DNA of 64,000 nt from Bathynomus jamesi (lineage: Eukaryota; Arthropoda; Malacostraca; Isopoda; Cirolanidae): contig JAJOZX010012072.1 of the NCBI GenBank assembly GCA_023014485.1, forward strand, positions 22,501-86,500, written 5' to 3'. Positions within the stretch are counted from its first letter, which is position 1; each line of letters opens with the position of its first letter. Both the position numbers and the translations under genes were made by a program. A model generated the notes under the pieces. That model worked only from the letters and a program-made list of their open reading frames with translations. It was not told where the DNA came from and searched no databases. This document shows positions 1 through 9,728 of the stretch, piece by piece.

Positions 1-77
1 ATATATATATATACACTATATGATCAAAAGTATTCGGACACCGTGTGGTTTTGGGAAAAATGGTTTTATTATGGCAT

Positions 78-992
78 TTAGTAACCAGTAGGTCCACCCT
101 TTGCTTTTATTACAGCGTCAACACGTCGAGGCATACTTTCCACCAGTTTTCGGTAAGTCTGTGCAGGAATGGCTCGCCATTCCTCTTGCAGAGCTGGTGC
201 AAGAGATGCAAGTGAAGCCGGGCGTGGTGTGCAGTTTCGTATCCGTCGCTCCAGTTCGTCCCACATGTGCTCGATTGGGTTGAGATCGGGGCTCTGAGCA
301 GGCCAGTCTAACAAATCCACCTTATTTTCACGAAACCAGTCCTGCACACACCTTGCAGTATGGCAGGGAGCTTGATCCTGTTGAAACAAACAATGGCCAT
401 CTCCGTAGTATTGCCACAGTGTAGGGAGGGCCGAACTGTCCAGAACATCGAGATAAACGTCAGCGTTCATGGTAGTGGGTATAACAACCAACGGGCCGAG
501 CCCTAGCCAGGAAAAACAACCCGATACCATGATGGACCCTCCACCGAACTTCACCGTTGGACGTACACAGTCAGGAAGAAGCCGTTCTCCGGGCTGTTGC
601 CACACCCAAACACGCCCATCAGACTGGAAGAGTGAATACCTCGACTCGTCGCTCCAAAGAACAGTTTTCCAGTCCTCCACAGTCCAGGAACGACGGGAGA
701 CACACCAGGCCAAACGACGCGTGGCATTAACTTTTGTAATCAGTGGCTTGTGTACAGCTGCTCTACCATAATAACCGAATCTGTGCATCTCTCTGCGGAT
801 AGTTACAGTACTAACGGAGGTACTGGATGCTCTTCCTACCTCCTCAGCGATGGAAGCGGCAGAGGACGTGCGGGACTTCTTGACATGTCGTACCAGACTT
901 CTTCTATCACGTTCTGTCAGTTTGCGTGGTCGTCCGGAACGTTTTTTCGCGTTAGTTGCACCATCGTGCTTCCATCTCATGATAACATCTGC
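78..992 (-). pseudogene. Tc1 transposase, catalytic and C-terminal part
   Basis: This is the catalytic part of a cut-and-paste transposase acting on the element's inverted repeats. The GRPRK hook follows the DNA-binding region. The catalytic acids lie in WSDESR, in QQDQAPCHTA, and in the E of SPDLNPIEHMWDE. Thirty-four residues separate the second D and the E, giving DD34E. The C-terminus ends in a normal stop near the TIR. An open frame from 1046 exists only because the inserted element supplies a chance start. The true N-terminus is at 2419-2542, so the gene is intact in sequence but split. Confidence 0.92.
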
Positions 993-1372
993 CATGACTC
1001 CAGATTCCTGGGATCTTGGGAGCATTGCTCCAGTAAATTTGACCATGAGAAAAAGTAAATTTGGTTTGGGTTTTGTTCATCCGCTAGACATTATGCAATT
1101 TTTTTGCGTACGTTCTTGTACAAACCAATTTTTTAAAATTACAAATTTAGTTATTTTAAGTTTAGTTGGTAATTCCATATTTAACAATTATTTTTTTTTT
1201 GTTAAGCTTCAATGTTTGATAATTAAAATTTTATTAAAACGTATATTTTTTTAATATAAAATTATCAGGATTGGACTATGTTCCATTGATTTCGGCCAGG
1301 TTTGATAAATTGGCCAGATAATTACTTGTGTGGTTTTAAATAATCTACCATGACTCTAGAATTGAAAAGTTT

Positions 1373-1570
1373 AGTTAAGTTTAAACTTACTTTTACTTAC
1401 TTTAACTTAGCTACTTTTACTTACTTTTACTAAGTTTAAAGCACTTACTTTTACTAAGTTTAAAGCACTTACTTTTACTTACTTTCATTGTACTTACTTT
1501 CATTGTACTATATTTACTTACTTTTACTCACTTTTACCCACTTCTACCATACTATATTTACTAACTTTTA
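1373..1570. repeat. Degenerate (ACTTACTTTT)n tract
   Basis: About 200 bp of loosely repeated ACTTACTTTTACTAAGTTTAA-type units lie inside the 993-2417 insert. They immediately precede a TTTTTTCAG splice-acceptor-like sequence. They are low complexity and probably intronic. Confidence 0.7.
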
Positions 1571-1591
1571 CTTATTTTGTATTTTTTCAGG

Positions 1592-2060
1592 TAGTCAATA
1601 ATCAATAATGGATCCTAATATTGATGAAGTTGGAGAGAAAAGTGAGGGTGTTAAAAGGGGTTACTTTTGTGGTCAATGCAAGAACAAATATTCAAAGAAG
1701 CAAAACTGGGAGGAACATTTTAATTCCAAAAAAATATTTGTTACAATACAGAGGTCCCAGAGTTTGGGCCCACAGCTTAGATATTGCAGTAAAGAAATAC
1801 CAGGATGAGTGCAGCAAAGAGATACAGCAAAGCAGTCATTTAGTTTGTTCACAAAATGTGCTAGTGCTAGACCTCAGAAAAATGAACCAACGTCATCAAC
1901 TGCTAATCTAGAAATGAAACTTTTTCACTAGATGTTTTCACAGACTGAAGAAAGTGCTTCTCCTCCACCTAAGAAACAAAAGGTAAGTGAGGAATCTGCG
2001 CATCAGACTAACAAAACTGCTTTAGAGGAATTTGAAAATTCCCAATCCAGAAGACATTGA
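1592..2060 (+). pseudogene. Zinc-finger-like N-terminal fragment in the inserted element
   Basis: After the acceptor-like TTTTTTCAG, an ATG at 1608 opens a frame with YFCGQCKNKYSKKQNWEEHF, a C-x2-C-x12-H pattern like a decayed C2H2/BED finger. Downstream frames continue with a Ser/Pro/Lys-rich stretch (SASPPPKKQK near 1960) separated by stops. I infer the DNA-binding N-terminus of a transposase whose catalytic part is missing. The function is not certain. Confidence 0.45.
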
Positions 2061-2418
2061 ATGCAATTTTTGTGCCTACAAAAGAAACTCACCAAGCTGT
2101 TGTGGTTAATAAAGAGAAGAGTCAAATATGCCTCCAAGTTCAAGTATTGCATCCAAATCTAATAAAGCAAAAAGCAACAATTTGACATTTCCATAGCCCA
2201 TTTAGCATGTAAATCAATACATTGCTGCTGCAATGAATAATAAACTTAAGGTGAGTTATAAACTGTACATTATTGTATTATTATGTTTAGCTAAACAATT
2301 TGTAATTGGTATGTCGTCAATTCAAGAGTTTACTATCATTAACCTATCTAGGTGGTAAGGGAAAAAAAAGTAATTCAGAGCTGTGCTCCAGTCAATTTTT
2401 TCAAATCTGGAGTCATGT

Positions 2419-2542
2419 CATCTGCTACAGTCGACTTTGGTATATCCTGTTTGGCTGCAATGTTTTGTATAGAAACGTTACTTAAATAACATCCGATGAT
2501 GAGTCCACGTTGGAACTCGGAGAGTTCACATCCGCGCGGCAT
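2419..2542 (-). pseudogene. Tc1 transposase N-terminal helix-turn-helix exon piece
   Basis: An ATG at 2542 begins MPRGCELSEF, followed by QRGLIIG and IPKSTVAD, the paired-like DNA-binding region that starts Tc1 transposases. It runs for 41 codons before the inserted element interrupts. It is in frame with the 78-992 part once the insert is removed, giving about 345 residues in total, the usual family length. Confidence 0.88.
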
Positions 2543-2784
2543 GGCTTCACAACAGTTACTGATAACTTAACAGAACACCTCAGCATTATAGTTTCGCCAC
2601 GCTTTTTCCCAGCATACCTTTCGGCGAAGGTGATATTTGCAGAAATGCGGATTTTCCAGGGTGTCCGAATACTTTTGATCATATAGTGTATATATATATA
2701 TATATAGAAAAATTATTTCACGAAAGTGACACGTGAAAAGTAGTTTATGATGAATAAAACCACGAAGGAAAAGAAACACAAAGG

Positions 2785-2830
2785 GGTGCTCAAGCGCTTT
2801 CGTCTAATGACATCCTCAGGAACACTGGAG
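2785..2830 (-). ncRNA. Hammerhead ribozyme-like motif (left arm)
   Basis: The minus strand reads CCTGAGGA, then TGTC-ATTA-GACG (a short stem II), then GAAAGCGC. This is the CUGANGA / stem II / GAAA core of hammerhead ribozymes, which are known in Penelope-like pseudo-LTRs. Stem III and the cleavage triplet are less clear than the core, so activity is uncertain. Confidence 0.6.
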
Positions 2831-2943
2831 TGAAAGGACAGATCAAGGCAATATATAGGTTACAAAAATAAACATACATACATACATATTCACATATATA
2901 TACATATATACATTCAACTGCAAAGAACACGCAGTATAAATAA

Positions 2944-3027
2944 CGTAAAGAACGACGCTTGTATAGGAGATATTCCGCGCAAGACGTCTTGCGCGGAATA
3001 TCTCCTATACAAGCGTCGTTCTTTACG
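2944..3027. repeat. Perfect 84-bp palindrome without spacer
   Basis: The two 42-bp halves are exact reverse complements around the centre GAC|GTC at 2985/2986. It is GC-richer than its surroundings and is absent from the matching place in the right arm of the Penelope composite (near 7200), so it was inserted into, or arose in, one arm only. Confidence 0.93.
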
Positions 3028-3036
3028 ATATATACA

Positions 3037-3071
<35 letters not shown>

Positions 3072-3769
3072 AATATATACATATATATAGTAAGCATAGA
3101 AAAATTGTGGGAGGAGCCAACATTTATATGGTCACAGAAGAATAAAGAAATAAAAATAAATATAAATATAAATTGAGAAAAAATTAATTACAAAATAGTG
3201 CCTTAGTGATATATATGTCACAGCCTAAATAATCATAAAGAAATAAACAGGCAAATAAAAAAACCCATAAATACATATACATACATATATATATATATAT
3301 ATACTATATATACACATATATATATACATATATATATATATAAAGACACTTTTAGCACTTTGGCCGACCTTCCATATAAATTCAAATGGCTTTTTTATGG
3401 AACAGGTCACAAAAGAATAAAGAAATAAAAATAAATATAATATTGTAAGTGGAGTCTACCAATTCAAGCTCAAGAGGGAGGTTTACAATCGATTTAATAG
3501 ATGCTGCCAAATTGTATATATGTCACATTATTAAAAATAAAAATTGAAAGATAAATTTTAAGAGAGGCACACCAATTTATAAGGGAAAAATTACCACATA
3601 TGCATATTATAGTCACAAACGAATACAAAAATACAAGTAAATATAAATTGGAAAACAAAATGATCCCTAGATGATATATAAAGAACAATAAAATATATAT
3701 ACAACATATTTACGGTATATATACGAAATATAAACGCATATATACAGAATATATATATATATATATATA

Positions 3770-3950
3770 TATGCATAAGGGAAAAAAAATTACCAAATTT
3801 GTTTTTATAATTATTGTCTGAGAAAACGGTAGGTCGCAAAAGAATAAAGAAATAAAAATAAATATAACTTGAAAAAATTACAAATAATACACGTACACAT
3901 ATATACCCGCATACCCAAATATATATATACATATACACACATATATACAA

Positions 3951-3991
<41 letters not shown>

Positions 3992-4535
3992 CAAGCTTGA
4001 CCTTCACGAAATGAGAAATCATCCCGCAGAACCTTTGTGAGTTATCCCATTGTATTGATTGGAATAATGTTTCAGTTTTGTTTCACTCTAGCAACATTGT
4101 TAATAGAAATATTCTTGAGTCGGCTATAATTCAACTTACAAATAACCTTAACATGAGTAAAGGTCTGTTTCAACTTGATCCCGTTGCTCTGAATTCCTTC
4201 AGAATGGATTTAAACAAAAAGGGCAGGTTGTTAAATCTTTGGTAAAAAATTTGTTTTTGTCTGTTGTTTCCCTTACAATTTATTTTTCAATTTTTTGCTG
4301 TATGAGTGTATATGTATGTATGTATGTGTATGTGCGTATGTGTGTGGTCATTGCAGTTAAATGTGTTTATGTATATTTGTGTATATGTATGTATGTATGT
4401 GTGTATATGTATGTATGTATGTATGTATGCAGTTAAATATATATATATATATGTATATGTGTATGTACCTTACCTTACCTTACAACCTCACAAAGGTTCT
4501 GCGGGATGATTTCTCATTTCGTGAAGGTCAAGCTG

Positions 4536-4580
<45 letters not shown>

Positions 4581-4765
4581 TTGTATATATGTGTGTATAT
4601 GTATATATATATTTGGGTATGCGGGTATATATGTGTACGTGTATTATTTGTAATTTTTTCAAGTTATATTTATTTTTATTTCTTTATTCTTTTGCGACCT
4701 ACCGTTTTCTCAGACAATAATTATAAAAACAAATTTGGTAATTTTTTTTCCCTTATGCATATATA
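3770..4765. repeat. Inner hairpin of the Penelope composite
   Basis: About 260 bp at 3770-4037 is repeated inverted at 4487-4765. Both copies encode the chance frame starting MISHFVKVKL and include the (CA/TG)n and (AT)n tracts. The loop 4038-4486 holds a Penelope C-terminal fragment and a (TATG)n microsatellite at 4305-4465. Tyr/Ile/Cys-rich frames here are microsatellite translation, not genes. Confidence 0.85.
4045..4245 (+). pseudogene. Penelope-like element, C-terminal end of GIY-YIG ORF
   Basis: A frame reads CIDWNNVSVLFHSSNIVNR, then NILESAIIQLTNNLN, then MSKGLFQLD, and ends at TAA 4243-4245. This matches the tail that follows the GIY-YIG endonuclease in Penelope-like proteins (W..v.vl....n...R..LES..I....nmn...g...ld). 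It has no start and the upstream protein is lost. It lies between the D arms, which points to the family of the outer composite. Confidence 0.75.
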
Positions 4766-4875
4766 TATATATATAATATAATTATGCGGGTTGCTTCTAC
4801 AGAGCTTCAATTTAATATTTAGTAGAAATCCAATGACAAGGAGAAATGTAAATGCCATGAAAAGTCTTCTTTATT

Positions 4876-4912
4876 GCGCAACGTTTCGAGCAATACGCTC
4901 ATCTTCAGGCTG
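4876..4912 (-). ncRNA. Hammerhead ribozyme motif of nested Penelope-like element
   Basis: The minus strand reads CCTGAAGA, then TGAGC-GTATT-GCTC (stem II with loop), then GAAACGTTGCGCAATA. The core CUGANGA / stem II / GAAAC is complete, and the self-complementary TTGCGCAA offers a short, dimer-type stem III followed by AUA. Such minimal hammerheads are established in Penelope-like pseudo-LTRs. It lies 3' of the ORF. Confidence 0.72.
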
Positions 4913-5322
4913 TTTAATAACAATGTGAAATTAAAATCAATATTGAATGAAAAACAAACAGAAATTTCTATAACCTATTCGTAAAGACAAATTTTAAAAG
5001 ACTGAGAAAAGAGGGTTGTCTAAGTTATACAGATTTACATATCAAAATTAAGAAGTTATTTTTAAATACATGTAGTAAATGTGAAATTAATACACTGGAA
5101 AAATTACCAATAGTACACTGGAACAATGGAGCTATCTACCTTCACAGCAGTATCCGAGGCCGACTAATTTGAGCAGAGGAGACGGGAATGAAAGATGGCG
5201 AGGGAGATAGGGGAAGGAGGGATTATAAGGAATTGGGGAAGGAGGAGGGATCATAGCAGATGAGAGGGCGGACGATGAGTCAACATTCAGACTAGGGGAC
5301 AATGCTTTAATGAAAAGGGATT

Positions 5323-6400
5323 CTAAAATCTTAGTGAGTTGGGACAAGTATTACAACCAAGAATTTTAAAATTGTCTAAAGTGACATCAATTTTGCATTT
5401 GATGCTATGTTCACGTATGCTGGAGGCTTCCTTAGTTTTTAAAATTTTACCTGTTCGGCCACTTATTCCCATATGCGAATAAAATCTAGCCCTGAGAGAG
5501 CGAACAGTGCTGCCGATGTAATTCCCAAGGAGACACCTAGGGCAGGTAAATAAATATACAACACCGCTACGCAACGAGTCAGGGGTTCGATCCTTCGCTG
5601 AGAAAAAAGCTACCTAAAGACGTTTTATTAATAAATATGATGCGGAAATCAGTATGATAAAAAAATTTCCTTAACAATTTTGTAAATTTAAGCTTAAATT
5701 CCTTATTCAAGGGACCCATTTCAGGTACCAAGAAATATTTTATATCCTTCGGCACTGTAATACATGGAAGTTGAGGGCTATAAACATTATTTAAGAAGGA
5801 TCTAATTAGTTTGTCTACATATTGAACAGGAAAACTATTATTAGTAAAGTATGATCTTAGATTATTAAATTCATCATTAAGTAAGGTAAAATTGGAGGTC
5901 AAATTATATCCTCTGAACAGGAGAGTTTTAATACAAGACATCTTATAGTTGAAAATCAGTAAAACTAAAAAAATTCATGCCCAAACCAGTGAAAGTGGGT
6001 TTCCTATAAACTGATGTAGTAATAGAATCACCGTTTTCGAAATTAAAAGATCTAAGAAGGGGAGGGAGCCATTTGCTCAGTTTCCATTGTATACGTTATA
6101 TTGGGGTGCAAGAATTTAGGAAGTTAAAGAATTGTTGCGCTTGTACCGCATTATCAAAGACTGCTATCGAATCATCAACGAAGCGTCGATAGAAAATTGG
6201 CTTGAGATGAGTGGGAGATTGTCTAAAAATTACACTTTCTAAATGAGTCATAAAAAGTCAGCTGCTAGCGGTCCGACTGTGGATCCCATCCCTACACCAT
6301 CAATTTGTTGGTAAACCTTATTGTTGAAAGTGAAATAGCATTGTTTGAAGACCAATTCTAAAAGTCCTTCAAATGAGACAATGAAAAACCATGAAAATTA
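5323..6400 (-). pseudogene. Penelope-like reverse transcriptase with GIY-YIG endonuclease
   Basis: In minus-strand order: an RT palm segment with DGVGMGSTVGPLAADFL near 6275 (the Penelope G-x-P-L-A motif), the catalytic RRFVDDSIAVF near 6185, a thumb/linker frame 5941-5579, and a GIY-YIG-type nuclease (GVVYLFTCPRC, then YIGSTVRSLRARFYSH) at 5323-5574. At least three frame breaks and stops are visible and the first RT motifs are missing, so it is a dead 5'-truncated copy. The endonuclease nicks target DNA and the RT copies the RNA in intact relatives. Confidence 0.85.
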
Positions 6401-7161
6401 TCAACTGAGCAATAAAGAAGACTTTTCATGGCATTTACATTTCTCCTTGTCATTGGATTTCTACTAAATATATATATATATATATATTCTGTATATATTG
6501 CGTTATATTTCGTATATATACCGTAAATATGTTGTATATATATTTTATTGTTCTTTATATATCATCTAGGGATCATTTTGTTTTCCAATTATATTTACTT
6601 GTATTTTGTATTCGTTTGTGACTATAATATGCATATGTGGTAATTTTTCCCTTATAAATTGGTGTGCCTCTCTTAAAATTTATCTTTCAATTTTTATTTT
6701 TTAATAATGTGACATATATATCAATTTGGCAGCATCTATTAAAATCGATTGTAAAACCTCCCTCTTGAGCTTGAATTGGTAGACTCCACTTACAATATTA
6801 TTTTATTTTTATTTCTTTATTCTTTTGGACCTGTTCCATAAAAAAGCCATTTGAATTTATAGGAAGGTCGGCCAAAGTGCTAAAAGTGTCTTTATATATA
6901 TATATGTATATGTATTATATATGTGTATATATATGTATATATATATATATATATGTATGTATATTTATGGGTTTTTTTATTTGCCTGTTTATTTCTTTAT
7001 GATTATTTAGGCTGTGACATATATATCACTAAGGCACTATTTTGTAATTAATTTTTCTCATTTATATTTATATTTATTTTTATTTCTTTATTCTTCTGTG
7101 ACCATATAAATGTTGGCTCCCCCACAATTTTTTTCTATGCTTACTATATATAGTATATATT

Positions 7162-7194
<33 letters not shown>

Positions 7195-7264
7195 GTATAT
7201 ATATGTGAATATGTATGTATGTATGTTTATTTTTGTAACTATATATTGCCTTGATCTGTCCTTT

Positions 7265-7312
7265 CACAGTGTTCCTGAGGATGTCATTAGACGAAAGCGC
7301 TTGAGCACCCCT
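7265..7312 (+). ncRNA. Hammerhead ribozyme-like motif (right arm)
   Basis: This is the inverted partner of the motif at 2785-2830. The plus strand reads CCTGAGGA-TGTC-ATTA-GACGAAAGCGC. It has the same core and the same uncertainty about stem III. Its conservation in both arms fits its place in the Penelope-like terminal region. Confidence 0.6.
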
Positions 7313-7360
7313 TGTGTTCTTTTTCCTTCGTGGTTTTATTCATCATATATATATATATAT

Positions 7361-7562
7361 ATTTAATTGGGGTTGTTTTAACCTCCTTCGTAACATCATA
7401 TGACGGAGGGGACCTACAGCTTTATGTGGGATCTGAACCACAGGTTGCTACAATAATGGGTGTGGAGGATGGTCTCCCATCCGCTACTACCCAGACCCAA
7501 TGTCGCTTAACTTTGCTGATCTCTGGAAGCAGTGTTACAACATTGGCACGATGTAACCTGTG
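7361..7562 (-). mobile_element. 5S rRNA-derived SINE (SINE3 type) or 5S pseudogene
   Basis: The minus strand contains GATCAGCAAAGTTAAGCGAC, then TTGGGTCTGGGTAGTAGC, then GGATGGGAGACC. These match the internal promoter of 5S rRNA genes (box A AGTTAAGC, intermediate element GATGGGAGACC, box C region GGTTAGTAC). A non-5S body follows to about 7361, next to (AT)n. A 5S head plus unrelated tail is the SINE3 layout; RNA polymerase III would transcribe it. Confidence 0.75.
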
Positions 7563-7574
7563 GGGGTGTATCTA

Positions 7575-7853
7575 ATGATAAAAGATTGACTGAGGATACT
7601 TCTGCACAAGTCAGGATAGGATCGACAGAAAGAACAATCTTGTTTTGTATGAAGTTCCTGAGCAAATAGAGATGATTTAAACCTTAATATAAGATCAGAA
7701 AAAATAAAGCAGGACAAAATGTTTTTTATGAGTTGTGTTCGGAAATAGAGGTTGATTGCCTTGAAGATGATATTGTTAATATTAAATGAATTGGAAGATT
7801 TAATAAAACTTGCATAACAGTGAATCTGGTAAGCCTAGACCAGTAGTTGTAAC
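7575..7853 (+). pseudogene. LINE ORF1 fragment, first part
   Basis: Frames here read NNLVLYEVPEQIE and CLEDDIVNIK with IGRFNKT, the pattern of the RNA-binding ORF1 protein of CR1/L2-type LINEs. The reading continues after the hAT element (8859-9106, with ELRQQAKS-like and NYYVVRV frames) and after the palindromic element (11898-11975, NIVFCRKKYEGAIPEG). The LINE remnant was therefore the host of both insertions. Stops and frameshifts make it non-functional. Confidence 0.6.
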
Positions 7854-8850
7854 CAGGTTTCGGAGCCGGAGTCGGTGGAGCCAGTGAATTTGCTTACCTG
7901 GAGCCGGAGCCGGAGCCAGAAACCTTGAAAATACGGCTCCATGGTCTGGCTGGGGAGATTATTGCTACCTAAATTGTTATTTGTTAAATATAGGTTTAGT
8001 TGCAAATTATAAGTCTTGTAATATATTACGAAAAATGGTACCATAGGATTCTTGGATTTTATGGAGGTGTGGGAGTTGCAGGAATAATCTGCAATTTCAT
8101 TTTTTAACCATTAAATATTTGGGAAGATTTGTCTTAACAACACTTAATTATATAGGTAAAAATTTTTTTATGGCGGTGGAGACCTTAGGTAGGTAGGTAC
8201 TAAACTATTTATCTAAGTAGGTAACTACCTAGATACATACCTAGTAAAGGTTGGTCCTTCTGACTGGATTGAACTATTTTTATTTTTAGGTCAATTATCT
8301 TGTATTGCTAAATTTCTTTTTTTCAGATTCTTTGTAATTTGTACTTGATTCTTTAATTCTAATTATCAGTCTATGACCCTTCATAATGGATAGAGATCAA
8401 TAAAGAAGTCTGATATATTCAAGTATTTTACTGAAAGTTCAGATAAGAAAAACACTATGTTTGTATTTGTGAAGTTTCTGATGCTTTCGGGAAATATTTC
8501 AACGTGTGGAACTAAAATTACCAAGCCTCAAAGCAAAAAGCCTGATGCTCCTCAAGAGCATATAATTTGAAAAGACACTTGAGTCGATTACATCCTGAAA
8601 TATCAAAAATGATGGAAGAAAAGAAGCAAATGCTTGAGCTTTCAAGACCCAGTACTTCTGCCAGTTCAAAAACTAAAGCAAACCAGCAAAACATACTAAA
8701 TTGGACAATTAGTTATATAAATCTAGATATTTATTTATAATTAACAGAATTTACTAAAAGAGCGGAGCCAAAGCCAGAGCCAGACTGTAAAAAATTTCTG
8801 CTCCGGAGCCGGAGTCGGAGCCAGAAGTTTTTTACGGCTCCGAAACCCTG
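7854..8850 (+). mobile_element. hAT transposon remnant with GGAGCC-rich ends
   Basis: The 8-bp duplication GTTGTAAC lies at 7846-7853 and 8851-8858 and has the hAT form (T at 2, A at 7). The ends are CAGGTTTCGGAGCCG and the reverse complement of CAGGGTTTCGGAGCCG. Subterminal GGAGCCGGAGCC repeats occur at both ends. The inside keeps a BED-finger-like remnant (LKRHLSRLHPEISKMMEEK frame near 8575-8640) with stops; the catalytic domain is gone. It interrupts the LINE ORF1 fragment. Confidence 0.9.
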
Positions 8851-8858
8851 GTTGTAAC

Positions 8859-9106
8859 CACAAGGAGAAGGGTGAAAGATGAAGTCCTTAAAATTGCCTA
8901 CAAGTTGAAGGAGTAAAAATCTGAAATGATGAAAAAAATTGGAATCTTGCATGAATATGAATAAGGAGGAAAGATTAAATGATAAAGAACTTAGGCAACA
9001 AGCTAAAAGTAAAATGAATTAGAAAGGGATTTGGGAAACTACTATGTGGTGAGGGTGACCCATGGGGAAGAACATTGTAATTTAAGTGAAGAAGAGAGGG
9101 GGAGAT
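8859..9106 (+). pseudogene. LINE ORF1 fragment, second part
   Basis: This continues the 7575-7853 fragment after one copy of the hAT target duplication. The frames read VKDEVLKIAYKLKE and KELRQQAKSK-like words in shifted frames, then NYYVVRVTHGEEH. It ends at the left end of the 9107 palindromic element. It is non-functional. Confidence 0.55.
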
Positions 9107-9728
9107 GGGTCATTCATGTCAGTTCAACAGAATTTTGGGTCTAAAAAACGTGGACCATTACTGATTTTTTTGAAATTGGCACACTTATAGATCTTGGTGA
9201 GAAAAACAGAATGGCACTTGTTTCAACACTAGGTCGTATGGTTCCGGAGATATGGCCATTCGAATTTTGTAAAAAAAGCTCAATTTCCAAGGTCATACCA
9301 TATTTCAACATGAACTATCTCGGCTCTACTGCATTACAGATACCATTAAACACTATTTTAAGCTTTTAAGCAGATCTACAACTATTCTATTCATATTTTG
9401 CCTCAGTGGTAAAAAAAAAAGTTGATCTTATTTTCACCTTGACCTTGTGTAGGCATTTGATATCACAGCCGATTTTTTTCTCCTTTCACCCAATTTTGGG
9501 TACACATGTCTACCTTAGCCTAAAATAAGATTTTGGTGTTAAGTTAGTATAGATGCTACAGCCATTTCAGCGGACCATACCCACCTCCATTTTGACTAAG
9601 TACCCTTTTCCACCAAACTTTGGAGCACCGTATCTTTGGAACTGTTGAGCTAGAGTGCTGAGAAAAATACCACTAGCTTTTTCTTACTGAGATATTATAT
9701 GCTAATTTTCAAAAAAATTGGTAATTAT

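Larger units (their letters stand above)
993..2417 (+). mobile_element. TIR element inserted in the Tc1 transposase gene
   Basis: The ends share a 14-bp inverted repeat, CATGACTCCAGATT. Flanking copies of CATCTGC (986-992 and 2419-2425) form a 7-bp duplication; the eighth base differs (A versus T). Excising one copy plus the 1425-bp insert rejoins the Tc1 reading frame exactly inside the helix-turn-helix (STVAD|VIMRWK), which proves insertion. The 7-8 bp duplication suggests hAT or a relative, but the TIR is not a typical hAT end, so the superfamily is open. Confidence 0.85.
14..2688 (-). mobile_element. Tc1-like DNA transposon, disrupted
   Basis: A perfect inverted repeat of about 29 bp bounds the element: it begins CACTATATGATCAAAAG at 14, and its reverse complement ends at 2688. 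TA dinucleotides lie outside at 12-13 and 2689-2690, the target duplication of this superfamily. Both flanks are (AT)n, so the element entered a microsatellite. Removing the 993-2417 insertion leaves about 1.25 kb, a normal Tc1 length, with one minus-strand transposase. Confidence 0.93.
4817..6472 (-). mobile_element. Nested Penelope-like retroelement, 5'-truncated
   Basis: The ends are about 60-bp inverted repeats (ATTTAGTAGAAATCCAATGA at 4817; its reverse complement ends near 6470), as in Penelope-like pseudo-LTRs. The interior encodes reverse transcriptase then GIY-YIG on the minus strand. It sits between blocks D' and C' of the outer composite, within (AT)n, so it inserted later. The right repeat stops at the edge of the ribozyme region. 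Confidence 0.82.
2705..7350. mobile_element. Penelope-like composite with long inverted arms
   Basis: Unique blocks around 2705-2870, 3090-3290, 3340-3750 and 3770-4037 recur in reverse order and orientation at about 7345-7220, 7140-6960, 6895-6475 and 4765-4487. The structure is A-B-C-D-X-D'-[nested PLE]-C'-B'-A'. Block A carries a hammerhead-type motif, and X carries the C-terminus of a Penelope GIY-YIG ORF. Between the blocks are (AT)n and (ATAC)n microsatellites. I infer a Penelope-like retroelement insertion in which the flanking pseudo-LTR regions form an enormous foldback. Confidence 0.7.

Noticed and set aside
101..1254. Several plus-strand frames of 60-134 codons
   Set aside because: They lie opposite the Tc1 transposase, have no recognisable domain and are antisense shadows.
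3000..4790. Tyr/Ile/Cys/Val-rich open frames on both strands, suggestive of small membrane proteins
   Set aside because: They are translations of (AT)n, (AC)n and (TATG)n microsatellites and appear mirrored in inverted copies.
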